From a virus, in IMG/VR virus record IMGVR_UViG_3300020185_000258, positions 1 to 24,196 of that record: a stretch of 24,196 nucleotides of DNA. One strand, given 5' to 3'. Below, one piece after another: positions 13,734-21,979 of the stretch (position 1 is its first letter; every line of letters begins with the position of its first letter). Below the pieces are notes generated by a model. It ran no database searches, was not told the DNA's origin, and worked only from the letters and a program-made list of their open reading frames with translations. Both the position numbers and the translations under genes were made by a program.

Positions 13734-14987
13734 ATGGCACAAGTAACATTAAACACTAACGAACTTAAAGGTTTCGTAGAACACATTATTACATCTAACA
13801 GAATGCTTCAAGCTGCAGGTAACAAACCAGTAGCAGTTGAAGTTGTAGGTGAATCAGGTATTGGTAAGACTACTAGTATCTATCAAATTGCAGAGCAACA
13901 TAACTTAGATCTGGTAAAGCTTAATCTTGCACAGATTGAGGAGCTAGGTGACCTTGTAGGTTTCTCTACTAAGGAGTACTACATGATTAAGGAAGTAGCT
14001 GTAAAACAAGGTGAGACATTAAACTTCTCAGCTATTAATGCTGCTGATGCAGTACTTAAAGCTACAGGTAACACTAAGAAAGTGGGTCAATGGGTTGATG
14101 CTGAAGCAGTTAAGATATTCTTAAGTAATGGATGGCAGATGACTAAGAAGAAAAGAACTTCTTACTTACCACCTGAGTGGATTGCAGGTAAAACTAATGG
14201 AGGTATTCTTCTTCTTGATGACTGGAACCGTGCAGATCCTAGATTTATTCAGGCTGTTATGGAATTAGTTGATCGTCAGACTTATATCTCTTGGTCTTTA
14301 CCACAAGACTGGCATATCATTCTTACCAGTAACCCAGATGATGGTAACTACATGGTTAACTCTATTGATGCAGCACAGAAGACACGCTTCATTTCTGTAA
14401 ACCTAGAGTTTAATGTAGATACATGGGCTGAATGGGCTGAAGAAGCAGGTGTAGATTCTAGATGTATTAACTTCATGCTGCGTTATCCAGAAATGGTAAC
14501 ACCAGAATGTAATGCTAGATCTATTACTACGTTCTTTAATGCTATCTCTAGCTTTGACAACTTTGCTGATAATCTACCTATGGTACAGATGATTGGTGAA
14601 GGCTCTGTAGGTGAGGCGTTTGCTAGTACATTTACTACATTCATTCATAACAGACTTGATAAATTAATTCACCCTAAAGAAATGCTTACTGCAGAAGAGA
14701 AAACAATGAAAGCAAAACTCTCTTCATCAGTTAAGGACGATGACGGTGAATTATCTACTGCAATTACTTCTATTCTATCAACACGTTTAGCTAATTACGC
14801 ATTGCTATATGCTAAAGATAACAAGATAGATAGAAACTTAATTGACAGGTTAACTATGCTTCTAACTTCAGACTACTTTACTGTAGATAACAAGTACATG
14901 ATTGCACGTACTATTATTAATGGTAATCGTACTAAGTTCCAGAAGCTTGTAATGAACCCAGATATTTCTAAAATGATAACAGAATAA
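13734..14987 (+). CDS. MoxR-family AAA+ ATPase
   Basis: In this 417-aa protein, Walker A is GESGIGKTT at 39-47, Walker B is ILLLDDWNRA at about 158-167, and sensor 1 is ILTSNPDDG at 196-204. AAQKTRF at about 213-219 is the region with the trans-acting arginine. A helical lid and a long helical C-terminal region follow. The DDWNRAD motif in place of DExx is common in MoxR relatives. It is encoded between the VWA protein and two unknown large proteins with gaps of 7 and 2 nt. Together with VWA partners such ATPases form hexamers that load cofactors or remodel complexes (RavA-ViaA is the known parallel). The phage role is not established. Confidence 0.9.
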   Translation: MAQVTLNTNELKGFVEHIITSNRMLQAAGNKPVAVEVVGESGIGKTTSIYQIAEQHNLDLVKLNLAQIEELGDLVGFSTKEYYMIKEVAVKQGETLNFSAINAADAVLKATGNTKKVGQWVDAEAVKIFLSNGWQMTKKKRTSYLPPEWIAGKTNGGILLLDDWNRADPRFIQAVMELVDRQTYISWSLPQDWHIILTSNPDDGNYMVNSIDAAQKTRFISVNLEFNVDTWAEWAEEAGVDSRCINFMLRYPEMVTPECNARSITTFFNAISSFDNFADNLPMVQMIGEGSVGEAFASTFTTFIHNRLDKLIHPKEMLTAEEKTMKAKLSSSVKDDDGELSTAITSILSTRLANYALLYAKDNKIDRNLIDRLTMLLTSDYFTVDNKYMIARTIINGNRTKFQKLVMNPDISKMITE

Positions 14988-14989
14988 TT

Positions 14990-16015
14990 ATGACAACATA
15001 TGAAGATTTGGTAAAACATGGGGAGACTAAGTTCTCCCCTAAGTTTTACAGACATTGGAGAACAGATGGTAATTATATAAATCCAGTTGAAGCTCAACCT
15101 TTATATAGAAGAAGTGCTACTACTTCCTCATTTCCTACTTATAAAAATATAGGTAAACCTACCTTACAAAAAGGCCAGCGGTATTTTATTATTACTACTC
15201 CTAGTACACCAACAGGTAATATTAGAGAGTATATACAGATGGCTAATGGTAGAGTTACTAAAGATTTAGATAAGGCAGACTACATTGTATTTGATGATTC
15301 AAGCTTCAAGACAATCAGTTTTGAAGGAGCTTTCTATCTGAAATATACGGGAGATATAAATGTTGTAATTACATCACCTTCTAGATACGATAACTGGAAT
15401 ACCCATGAAGGAATTGTAAGTAAACAGATTGAAAATGCCAAACTAATAGATAGTAGGTATGCCAGTTGTGAAGGTTTTTATAAGCAATATAGTATTGCAG
15501 CAGCTGCAGCATTAGATAAGTATCCTAATAAAGTCTTACACCCTTATGACTTAGGTGTAGCATCTGGTTCTATTACAGAGCTTACAGAGGATAATATTAA
15601 AGCTGTAATTAAAATGTTGAAGTCTCGTAATGAACAAGATACGCAACTAGCTAATCACATGATTGGAACTTTTGATTATGAAAAGAGCTTGCTATTGACA
15701 TGGAAATTCTGTAGAGAACTATACATTGAAACTGCTTCTTTTTATTTTAACAGACGTATGAAAAGTGTAAGAACATTTATTGATAAGTATTATGATAAAT
15801 ACTCTGGAATGGAAGCTTCTTTCTTTTTCAGATACTGTGAAATGAAAGATATATTAACTCCTGAAATATTTAATAATGTATACAAAGTCATTCAAAATAG
15901 CATTCGTGTTTTGAATAACCCAGATGTATATACTATTAAGTTTGAAATGAAACCTAAGTATAAAGAACTATTAAAACAACATATGCTACATGGAAAAAAT
16001 GAAGTTAATAAATGA
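14990..16015 (+). CDS. unknown 341-aa protein, possible BRCT-like segment
   Basis: I do not recognise this family. Residues about 60-104 (GQRYFIITTPS, then IREYIQMANGRVTKDLDKA and DYIVFDD) have the strand-helix-strand order of BRCT domains: a strand, a helix, N-G-R-V-T, and a strand with a terminal YIV. The middle holds an alanine-rich helix (YSIAAAAALDKYPNK), and the C-terminal 130 residues are helical and aromatic-rich. It starts 2 nt after MoxR and overlaps the next unknown gene by 26 nt, so it is part of the MoxR/VWA unit. The BRCT resemblance is by eye only. Confidence 0.72.
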   Translation: MTTYEDLVKHGETKFSPKFYRHWRTDGNYINPVEAQPLYRRSATTSSFPTYKNIGKPTLQKGQRYFIITTPSTPTGNIREYIQMANGRVTKDLDKADYIVFDDSSFKTISFEGAFYLKYTGDINVVITSPSRYDNWNTHEGIVSKQIENAKLIDSRYASCEGFYKQYSIAAAAALDKYPNKVLHPYDLGVASGSITELTEDNIKAVIKMLKSRNEQDTQLANHMIGTFDYEKSLLLTWKFCRELYIETASFYFNRRMKSVRTFIDKYYDKYSGMEASFFFRYCEMKDILTPEIFNNVYKVIQNSIRVLNNPDVYTIKFEMKPKYKELLKQHMLHGKNEVNK

Positions 16016-17066
16016 CGGTAAAGTAAGCTGGATACATGTAGTATCTAAGAGGAAAAGCGAAATAGTCAGTACTTTCATACAAGGTATTAGTAATGCTAAG
16101 ACAACTTTAAAGAAAGGGCATAATGTTTACGTTATGCCCAAATCTTTAATCACTAGAGATGATATGAACTACTTGAAAGATGAAATGAATATTTCACAGA
16201 AAAGAAAAGGCGGTATATATGATAGAATTATTATTAGTGAAAAGCTAATTACTAATTTAATTTGTGATGAATGGAGTGAGCAAACTATAAAAGTAAATAG
16301 GGCACTACTAATAGATGCTTTGAAGTATACCATTAGTAATTATGAATTGCTAGAAAAATCAAATTCTAATAAGATTTATTGGCGTAATCAACTAGGTCCT
16401 ATAGAGCGTTATAAAGATTTTCTGAATGTTATTGAGATTAATTCTACAGCAAATGATACTGAACTTGCATTTGATAAAGTACAATTTAGCAAACTATATT
16501 TGTCTGATCACAATCATGCTCCATTAAAAGATTGTCAAAGTAGTATAAAGTATAATCAAGGTTACTTTACTCACGAAGATTATAATGAGTTTCAAAGTCT
16601 TTGGAAACAGCGTAATATTATTGTAACTGAAGAATATGTAAAGAAATTAATTACTTCGGATAATCCTATGTCTGTAGATACTACAATGTCTATCGCTAAA
16701 ATGTTAAGAGGTAACAAAGATGATGCAGAACTTGCAGTAGTTACTATTTCTAAAATGGCTTACAGAAGTCATTTAGATATGTTATACTACTTAGCTAGTA
16801 AGTATCAAAGTATCATGATGGATACCAAGGCTATAAATACAGCAGGATGTAAAGATCTTAAATCTGCTATTAGAGATATGCCCTGGGCTAGACCAGATAA
16901 TTTGCTAGAAAACTTACGTAGTAAAAATCAATTATCTAAAGAAGGTTTGAATTTGTTTTTAAAGGACATTGCAAATTCTATAAGTAATGATTATAAAATT
17001 GTTGAGCTATCTGTAGATCCTCAGCACTTAAAACTAAAAACAGAATTCAATGAAATCAGATCTTAG
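15990..17066 (+). CDS. unknown 358-aa protein in MoxR/VWA unit
   Basis: The N-terminus resembles a nucleotide- or ligand-binding alpha/beta start (SWIHVVSKRKSEIVSTFIQG; HNVYVMPKSLITRDD). The C-terminal half looks like a helical repeat (DTTMSIAKMLRGNKDDAELA; VVTISKMAYRSHLDMLYYLA). A helical-repeat scaffold could bind partner proteins, fitting an adaptor for the ATPase, but this is inference. It overlaps the upstream unknown gene by 26 nt and the nuclease gene downstream by 17 nt. The ATG at 15999 (MKLINDG) is an alternative start. Unrecognised. Confidence 0.72.
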   Translation: MEKMKLINDGKVSWIHVVSKRKSEIVSTFIQGISNAKTTLKKGHNVYVMPKSLITRDDMNYLKDEMNISQKRKGGIYDRIIISEKLITNLICDEWSEQTIKVNRALLIDALKYTISNYELLEKSNSNKIYWRNQLGPIERYKDFLNVIEINSTANDTELAFDKVQFSKLYLSDHNHAPLKDCQSSIKYNQGYFTHEDYNEFQSLWKQRNIIVTEEYVKKLITSDNPMSVDTTMSIAKMLRGNKDDAELAVVTISKMAYRSHLDMLYYLASKYQSIMMDTKAINTAGCKDLKSAIRDMPWARPDNLLENLRSKNQLSKEGLNLFLKDIANSISNDYKIVELSVDPQHLKLKTEFNEIRS

Positions 17067-17985
17067 TTACAGTTCAATTAACAAAATGCTTTTCTCTCCT
17101 AAGCTATTCTATTCTCATTACATTCTAAATGAACGTGAAGAAAAAATAGAAGCATATCTTATAGAGGGTAAGCTAGTACACTGCTTTATTCTACAACCAG
17201 AAGAATTTGAAAACTTGTTTGCTGTAGCACCGGGTAAAGTGCCAACGTCAAGCATACTTAAAATTCTTCATGGTGTTCATAATCAAGTAGTTACAGGATC
17301 TAAAGATCTAAATGATCATACAGACCTGATACTTAAAGAGTTACAGTCACAAAATCTTTATCAATCATTTAAAGAAGATGAGAAACGTTTAGAGAAAATT
17401 CTTACAGATGACGCTCAAAATTATTTCTCATTCCTCTTTAATAAGGAAGGTAAAGATCTAGTAGATGAAGATGCTGTAGAACGTTGTAAAGCATATGCAC
17501 AGATAATGAGAGATGAGCCCAGTATTGCTGCTCACCTTGAGTTAACTAAGTCAGATGGTTATAAGGTATATAATGAGATTCCATTAGAGTCTAAAGACTA
17601 CTATAAGAATTTTAGTATCAAAGGTATTATTGATAGACTGGTAATAGATGAGTTTAACAATGCTGAGATTATAGATGTAAAGACTACAGGCAAAACTGTA
17701 ACTACGTTTACAGACTCAATAGAGTTTTACAACTATTGGTTGCAAGCAGGAATTTATGCTATCTTAGTAAACCAGATCTACAATATACCTTTTGATAATA
17801 TCTCTTATAGCTTCTGGGTTATTGATAAATATGAACAGGTATACAACTTTGGAGTATCTAAAGAAACGTTAACAGACTGGATATCAAGAGCTAAAGAAGC
17901 TTACAACAAAGCAGTGTATCATATAGAAAATGTAAGATATGACTTGCCTTATGAGTTAGCTTCTGTAGAAAGAGTATACTTATGA
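17050..17985 (+). CDS. RecB/Cas4-like PD-(D/E)XK exonuclease
   Basis: In this 311-aa protein the N-terminal LSYSSINKMLFSPKLFY is the usual opening of RecB-type nucleases. EGKLVHCFI (39-47) gives the conserved G-x-x-H, His44. Asp195 in IKGIIDRLV and EIIDVKTTG with Asp209-x-Lys211 form the PD-(D/E)XK core, and the QAGIY motif (232-236) closes it. The closest type is the phage exonuclease VIII-like family (PDDEXK, DUF3799). It would resect DNA ends to single strands for the Sak4-like ATPase and SSB-like protein. It lacks an obvious 4Fe-4S cysteine cluster, unlike Cas4. It overlaps neighbours on both sides (17 nt and ATGA). Confidence 0.85.
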   Translation: MKSDLSYSSINKMLFSPKLFYSHYILNEREEKIEAYLIEGKLVHCFILQPEEFENLFAVAPGKVPTSSILKILHGVHNQVVTGSKDLNDHTDLILKELQSQNLYQSFKEDEKRLEKILTDDAQNYFSFLFNKEGKDLVDEDAVERCKAYAQIMRDEPSIAAHLELTKSDGYKVYNEIPLESKDYYKNFSIKGIIDRLVIDEFNNAEIIDVKTTGKTVTTFTDSIEFYNYWLQAGIYAILVNQIYNIPFDNISYSFWVIDKYEQVYNFGVSKETLTDWISRAKEAYNKAVYHIENVRYDLPYELASVERVYL

Positions 17986-18518
17986 TAGACAAAATACATT
18001 CAGATTACATTCAGAAGTCATTGTTGTTTCTGTATCCACAATTAAGAATCCCTAATGTTACTAGGTATAAACCTATTCAAACATATACGGGACTTAATAA
18101 CGATATACATCCAGCAGGTAGTGCTCTAATACTACTCTATAAAAAATTTCATTCTAGATCTTTTTTCAAATTTGAAACTAAGCATCTTATTGGTAATGAA
18201 TACTTTATGGATAGATTTGAATCAGACTTATATTATATCTATGTATTTAACCTAAGTCATTTGAAGTCTAGTTATGATAGCTTTTTATCAGGTAGGTATT
18301 CAAAGTTTTCTGAGGAAGCTAAGATGCCAATATTAGATTACTACTCCAAGGGAGATCCTATGACAGAGTATATTGAAAGTTATCTATACCCTGAACTGTA
18401 TTATGATGAGTATTCTAAAGTACTTAACATGGCAGAGTCAGATTTAGAAAATGTTATTGAACTCTGTGACAAACCGGATCTTAAAAAAGAAACACTAACT
18501 TTACAAATTAACAATTAA
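17982..18518 (+). CDS. unknown 178-aa protein
   Basis: The protein is rich in Tyr, Phe, Leu and Ser, with no membrane span despite many aromatics and no cysteine or nucleotide-binding motif. Segments such as FSKFSEEAKMPILDYYS and an acidic end (MAESDLENVIELCDKPDL) are predicted helical. The ATGA overlap with the nuclease gene upstream and its place before the polymerase region point to an accessory role in DNA processing. No family is recognised. Confidence 0.75.
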   Translation: MIDKIHSDYIQKSLLFLYPQLRIPNVTRYKPIQTYTGLNNDIHPAGSALILLYKKFHSRSFFKFETKHLIGNEYFMDRFESDLYYIYVFNLSHLKSSYDSFLSGRYSKFSEEAKMPILDYYSKGDPMTEYIESYLYPELYYDEYSKVLNMAESDLENVIELCDKPDLKKETLTLQINN

Positions 18519-18529
18519 AATCAAAAAAA

Positions 18530-19015
18530 ATGTCAGAAGAAACACCAACTTACGGAGAATCTAATCAGGTTAACTGGACAGCTCCATTGAATATGATGCT
18601 TGTAGACTCTTATATGGGGCCTTACAAAACTTTTGCACTTGTTCCATTATCTTCAGACTGCCCATGGGTAGAAGTAATCTTTGAACCAACAGGTGGTACT
18701 TTGATTGCTATCTCTAGAGAGAAGAAGCAAACTTATAAAATGCTACCTAAGCTAGATGATAACGGAGATCCACAAGAATTGAAGTTAATGAAGCGTAATG
18801 GTGGCCAAGCTTACAAAGAAGAAAGACGTTTAGTAGAAACATTCCATGAGATTGTTATTACTGGTCTAGATTCTACACGTGAGTTTGTAAATCAGTTTGC
18901 TATCAATGCAGAAAGTTATGACTTTGAAAAGTACATGAAGCCTGCAGAAAGTAATATTGATAAATCTACAGGTAAACTAACTTCATTACCAGGAAGCACT
19001 CTTATTGTAGAATAA
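18530..19015 (+). CDS. unknown 161-aa protein coupled to DNA polymerase
   Basis: The protein is strand-rich and mainly beta: NMMLVDSYMGPYKTFALVP, PWVEVIFEPTGGTLIAIS, then a lysine-rich loop and HEIVITGLDSTREFV. It has no catalytic motif. The start follows an A-rich leader (AATTAAAATCAAAAAAA), and the stop overlaps the polymerase ATG as TAATG, so it is translated together with the polymerase. A polymerase accessory or DNA-binding function is a reasonable guess from that alone. The family is not recognised. Confidence 0.78.
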   Translation: MSEETPTYGESNQVNWTAPLNMMLVDSYMGPYKTFALVPLSSDCPWVEVIFEPTGGTLIAISREKKQTYKMLPKLDDNGDPQELKLMKRNGGQAYKEERRLVETFHEIVITGLDSTREFVNQFAINAESYDFEKYMKPAESNIDKSTGKLTSLPGSTLIVE

Positions 19016-21015
19016 TGGGTAAGCACTGGGTAATGGATTATGAAACACTTGCTGACTGTTTTGTTGGAGTGTTTGAACATATTAAATCAGATGAAGTAAA
19101 AGTCTTTGCAGTATCAAACATGCAAAATGATTTTGAAAGCTTTGTTGATTTCTTGTATTCTAACATTACAAACAATGAGTGGCATGTGTCATTTAACGGT
19201 TTAGCGTTTGACGCCCAGGTTACAGAATTTATTCTAGATAATCATGTAGAACTTAGAAGTTTTGATGGAGGACAGATAGCAGGTTATATATACCAGTTTG
19301 CTCAAGAAACTATTGACTTAATGCGTAATAAAATGTGGCCTAAGTATAGCCCTTTTAAAATGCGTATTAGACAAATAGATATTTTTAAGCTTAACCACTG
19401 GGATAATCCTGCTAAGATGTCTTCCCTTAAATGGATTCAGTATAGTATGGATTGGCATAACGTATTAGATATGCCTATTCATCATTCTGAACCTATTACA
19501 AACAAAGCTGATCATGATATGGTAATTGAATACTGTATTAATGATGTTGCTAGTACTAAGGCAATTATGTACTTAAGTAAGCAACACATATCATTAAGAC
19601 AGACTCTTACTAAACAATATGGTATAGATCTATATAGTGCGTCTGAACCACGTATCAGTAAAGAATTGTTTGCATACTATCTAAGTAATAACTTGGGTAT
19701 TGAAAAGAAACAGCTTAAACAGCTGCGTACATTAAGACCTATGATTAAGGTTAAAGATTTAATCTTGCCTTATGTAAAGTTTGAAACCCCAGAATTTCAG
19801 AAGTTATTAGAATTCTTCAATGGTAAGATACTTAATACAAGTCCTGAAAGTAAAGAGGGAACTAAAAACGCACTATCATATTCTGTTAAATACAAAGGTG
19901 TTAAAACAGATTATGGTTTAGGTGGTGTACATGGTGCTAATGAAAAGGGTATCTATGAAAGTAATGATGACTTTGTAATAATGTCTTCAGATGTTACTTC
20001 ATACTATCCCAATCTTGCTATTAGAAACAAATGGTCACCAGAACATCTTCCTAAAGATAAGTTCTGTGAACTGTATGAGTGGTTCTTTGATGAACGTAAG
20101 AAGATTCCTAAGAGCAATCCTATGAATTATGTGTACAAGATTATACTTAATTCAACTTACGGCCTTAGCAACGATGCTAATAGCTTTCTGTACGATCCTG
20201 AGTTTACTATGCGTATTACAATTAATGGTCAGCTTAGTTTAACTATGCTCTATGAAATGATATGTGAAGAGATACCAAACTGTACTCCTATAATGCAGAA
20301 TACAGATGGTCTTGAAACTATTATTCCTAGAGAGTATGAAGACAAGTACTATAAGATATGTGAACGCTGGGAAAAGATTACAAACTTAAACTTAGAACAT
20401 GACAAGTATCAGAAGATCATATTTGCTGATGTAAATAATTACATTGCTGTATATGATTGGAAAGAACTTGACTATCCACAGTGGAAAGAGCTTAGAAAAA
20501 AATCACCAAATGATTTATTTAAAGCAACTGATGGTAAGTTTCTATATGCTAGTGCAAAGTGTAAAGGTAGATTTGAATATAGTGGCTTAGCTCTGCATAA
20601 GAACAAGTCAAAGCTTATAGTGCCTAAAGCTATATTCAATTACTTTATACACGGAAAACTACCAGAAGAGTACTTACAAGAAAACCGCAACATTTTAGAT
20701 TACTGCATAGGTACCAAAGCTAAAGGTGAATGGAAACTAGAAATCCGTTCTATAGAAGATCAGGAGTTCACTGTAACACCACTTCAAAAAACCATTAGAT
20801 ACTATGTAAGTAAAAAAGGTGGTAAGGTTTTTAAGGCACACCCTGATGGAAGAGAACAACAATTAGTTGCAGGTAGATACTTGCAGACTATGTACAATGT
20901 GATAGACGAAAAAGAATGGGAAGAGTATAACATTGATACTCAATACTACAAGAAATTAATTGAAAAAGAGATTAACTCTATTATTCAAAAGGTTAGGCAA
21001 CTTAATTTATTTTAA
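19015..21015 (+). CDS. family B DNA polymerase with 3'-5' exonuclease
   Basis: In this 666-aa protein the N-terminal exonuclease domain has ExoI MDYETL (Asp8, Glu10), ExoII SFNGLAFD (Asn61, Asp66) and ExoIII YCINDVAS (Tyr173, Asp177). The polymerase motifs are A, SSDVTSYYPN (Asp326); B, KIILNSTYG (375-383); and C, MQNTDGLE (429-432 NTDG), where the usual first Asp of DTD is Asn while the catalytic second Asp431 remains. Length is short for family B and lacks the large insertions of cellular enzymes. No terminal protein gene is evident, and a primase and helicase are encoded, so RNA-primed synthesis is likely. A strong terminator follows. Confidence 0.93.
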   Translation: MGKHWVMDYETLADCFVGVFEHIKSDEVKVFAVSNMQNDFESFVDFLYSNITNNEWHVSFNGLAFDAQVTEFILDNHVELRSFDGGQIAGYIYQFAQETIDLMRNKMWPKYSPFKMRIRQIDIFKLNHWDNPAKMSSLKWIQYSMDWHNVLDMPIHHSEPITNKADHDMVIEYCINDVASTKAIMYLSKQHISLRQTLTKQYGIDLYSASEPRISKELFAYYLSNNLGIEKKQLKQLRTLRPMIKVKDLILPYVKFETPEFQKLLEFFNGKILNTSPESKEGTKNALSYSVKYKGVKTDYGLGGVHGANEKGIYESNDDFVIMSSDVTSYYPNLAIRNKWSPEHLPKDKFCELYEWFFDERKKIPKSNPMNYVYKIILNSTYGLSNDANSFLYDPEFTMRITINGQLSLTMLYEMICEEIPNCTPIMQNTDGLETIIPREYEDKYYKICERWEKITNLNLEHDKYQKIIFADVNNYIAVYDWKELDYPQWKELRKKSPNDLFKATDGKFLYASAKCKGRFEYSGLALHKNKSKLIVPKAIFNYFIHGKLPEEYLQENRNILDYCIGTKAKGEWKLEIRSIEDQEFTVTPLQKTIRYYVSKKGGKVFKAHPDGREQQLVAGRYLQTMYNVIDEKEWEEYNIDTQYYKKLIEKEINSIIQKVRQLNLF

Positions 21016-21059
21016 TTATGTTTGTCCTGTAACCATTACTTGTGCCCAAAGTAATTAAG

Positions 21060-21091
21060 AAGGGAGTCAGATAATATCTGCTCCCTTTTTT
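21060..21091 (+). terminator. intrinsic terminator after DNA polymerase
   Basis: AAGGGAG pairs with CTCCCTT (7 bp). The stem continues past a single bulged T as CAGATA/TATCTG and is followed by TTTTTT. It lies 45 nt after the polymerase stop and just before the end of a minus-strand lipoprotein gene, so it may separate converging transcripts. Confidence 0.88.
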
Positions 21092-21097
21092 CTTGTT

Positions 21098-21220
21098 TTA
21101 AAAGTCTATGTAAGGAGCTCGTGAAACTACGTCAGGATCAGTTGCCTGTGCAACTGTAGACTGACTAGTTGAACAGCTACTTGTTAATGCTAATACAAAT
21201 ATTATTAGTACCTTTCTCAT
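21098..21220 (-). CDS. 40-aa small lipoprotein
   Basis: The sequence begins MRKVLIIFVLALTSSC: a basic start, a hydrophobic stretch and a lipobox-like TSSC with Cys16. The mature part would be a 25-residue tail starting with the lipidated Cys and rich in Ser, Thr and Gln, ending YIDF. This is a complete lipoprotein signal in a tiny gene, so it probably reaches the outer or inner membrane. Phage mini-lipoproteins include o-spanins and receptor-blocking superinfection-exclusion proteins (T5 Llp is an example). It lies alone on the minus strand, converging with the polymerase and divergent from the next small gene 37 bp away. Confidence 0.65.
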   Translation of the reverse strand: MRKVLIIFVLALTSSCSTSQSTVAQATDPDVVSRAPYIDF

Positions 21221-21257
21221 GCCTATAAGTTTTATGGGTTCAATGTTAAGTTAATTC

Positions 21258-21416
21258 ATGAGAAATCCAAATCCTGCAAGCAAAGCCCAGTCTATGATTG
21301 CAAAACACCAAGGAAAACAAGAAGCTTTAATTCAAGCTCAACAGGTACTATATATGTCTACAAATTTTGTATACTGGGAAAGTGTAATTAATGAAATCAA
21401 CAACTATGAATCTTGA
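21258..21416 (+). CDS. 52-aa unknown protein
   Basis: This is a small polar protein (MRNPNPASKAQSMIAKHQGK at its start) rich in Gln, Ala and Asn, with a helical middle (EALIQAQQVLYMSTNFVYW). It has no membrane span. It starts a plus-strand group after a 37-bp divergent spacer and overlaps the next gene by up to 26 nt. Unrecognised. Confidence 0.55.
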   Translation: MRNPNPASKAQSMIAKHQGKQEALIQAQQVLYMSTNFVYWESVINEINNYES

Positions 21417-21729
21417 GAATTTTAATGAATTATTAGAACAAAGGTTTGACAAAACCAGGAGCATTCTAATTGAAAAGAACAAAGAGTATGGTCTTACAGA
21501 AGACGTACTCCACAGCTTTAGAGAGCAGGCAGACTTTAGCCTACATAAAACCGGTCCATCCGTATGTTGGGAGCTAATGGTAAAGCATCTGTACTCTGTA
21601 AGAAGAATGGTAACAGACTTTGAGGTAACAGGAATGCCACCAACAGAAGAACTTATGAATGAGAAGATAGGAGATACCATCAACTATCTTATACTCTTAG
21701 AAGCAATGTTTAAAGAGATGCAGCAATGA
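21391..21729 (+). CDS. DUF1599/Nmad1-like nucleotide-related protein
   Basis: This 112-aa protein has the pattern KNKEYGLTEDVLHSFREQA, then GPSVCWELMVKHLYSVRRMV and ending EKIGDTINYLILLEAMF. That matches the small helical DUF1599 (nucleotide modification associated domain 1) family, an all-alpha relative of MazG: Y-x-x-x-D before a basic helix, K-H/R-x-x-S, and a terminal D-x-x-NY-x-x-L. These proteins are common in phages and are thought to act on nucleotides, but their reaction is not established here. An in-frame ATG at 21406 is an alternative start. It overlaps the next gene as ATGA. Confidence 0.7.
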   Translation: MKSTTMNLENFNELLEQRFDKTRSILIEKNKEYGLTEDVLHSFREQADFSLHKTGPSVCWELMVKHLYSVRRMVTDFEVTGMPPTEELMNEKIGDTINYLILLEAMFKEMQQ

Positions 21730-21950
21730 ACGAAGAACAAGAAGAATTCTACTACAAAGTAAGAATTAAAACCAATGTAAAAGGAGATAAAGCAAGTAGT
21801 AGTTACATTATCAAAGCCCGTGCAGTTAATGAGGCAGACGCCAAAATGAAGATGCATGTGCGTAAGATCATGATGAAGCATGAAATAACTGACTACTCCC
21901 TAGATATTTTAAGTATTACTAACACAAATGTGATAGACTTTATTGTCTAA
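21726..21950 (+). CDS. unknown 74-aa protein
   Basis: This small protein has a strand (EEFYYKVRIKTNV), a central YIIKARAVNEADAKMKMHVR that resembles the AxxxxEAxxK helix of DpnD/PcfM-like mini-proteins, and a C-terminal strand (TDYSLDILSI). The resemblance is weak. It is coupled to the DUF1599-like gene by ATGA and ends just where a near-consensus promoter begins. Confidence 0.65.
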   Translation: MNEEQEEFYYKVRIKTNVKGDKASSSYIIKARAVNEADAKMKMHVRKIMMKHEITDYSLDILSITNTNVIDFIV

Positions 21951-21973
21951 ACTATTTAAGTTTACTATATTTG
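21943..21973 (+). promoter_or_regulatory. Bacteroidota-type promoter (TTG-N20-TATATTTG)
   Basis: TTG at 21943-21945 and TATATTTG at 21966-21973 are 20 nt apart and fit the Bacteroidota primary-sigma pattern TTG / TAnnTTTG exactly at all defined positions. It is the best such match I saw in an intergenic region of the window. Transcription would begin near 21980 and run into the hairpin-rich non-coding segment. Confidence 0.55.
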
Positions 21974-21979
21974 GTGAAT

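Noticed and set aside
14873-15097. Minus-strand 74-aa hydrophobic frame
   Set aside because: It crosses the MoxR/341-aa gene junction in antisense; its hydrophobicity is explained by the complement of AT-rich coding sequence.
21348-21683. Minus-strand 111-aa frame
   Set aside because: It is antisense to the DUF1599-like gene, which has a recognisable family pattern and ATGA coupling.
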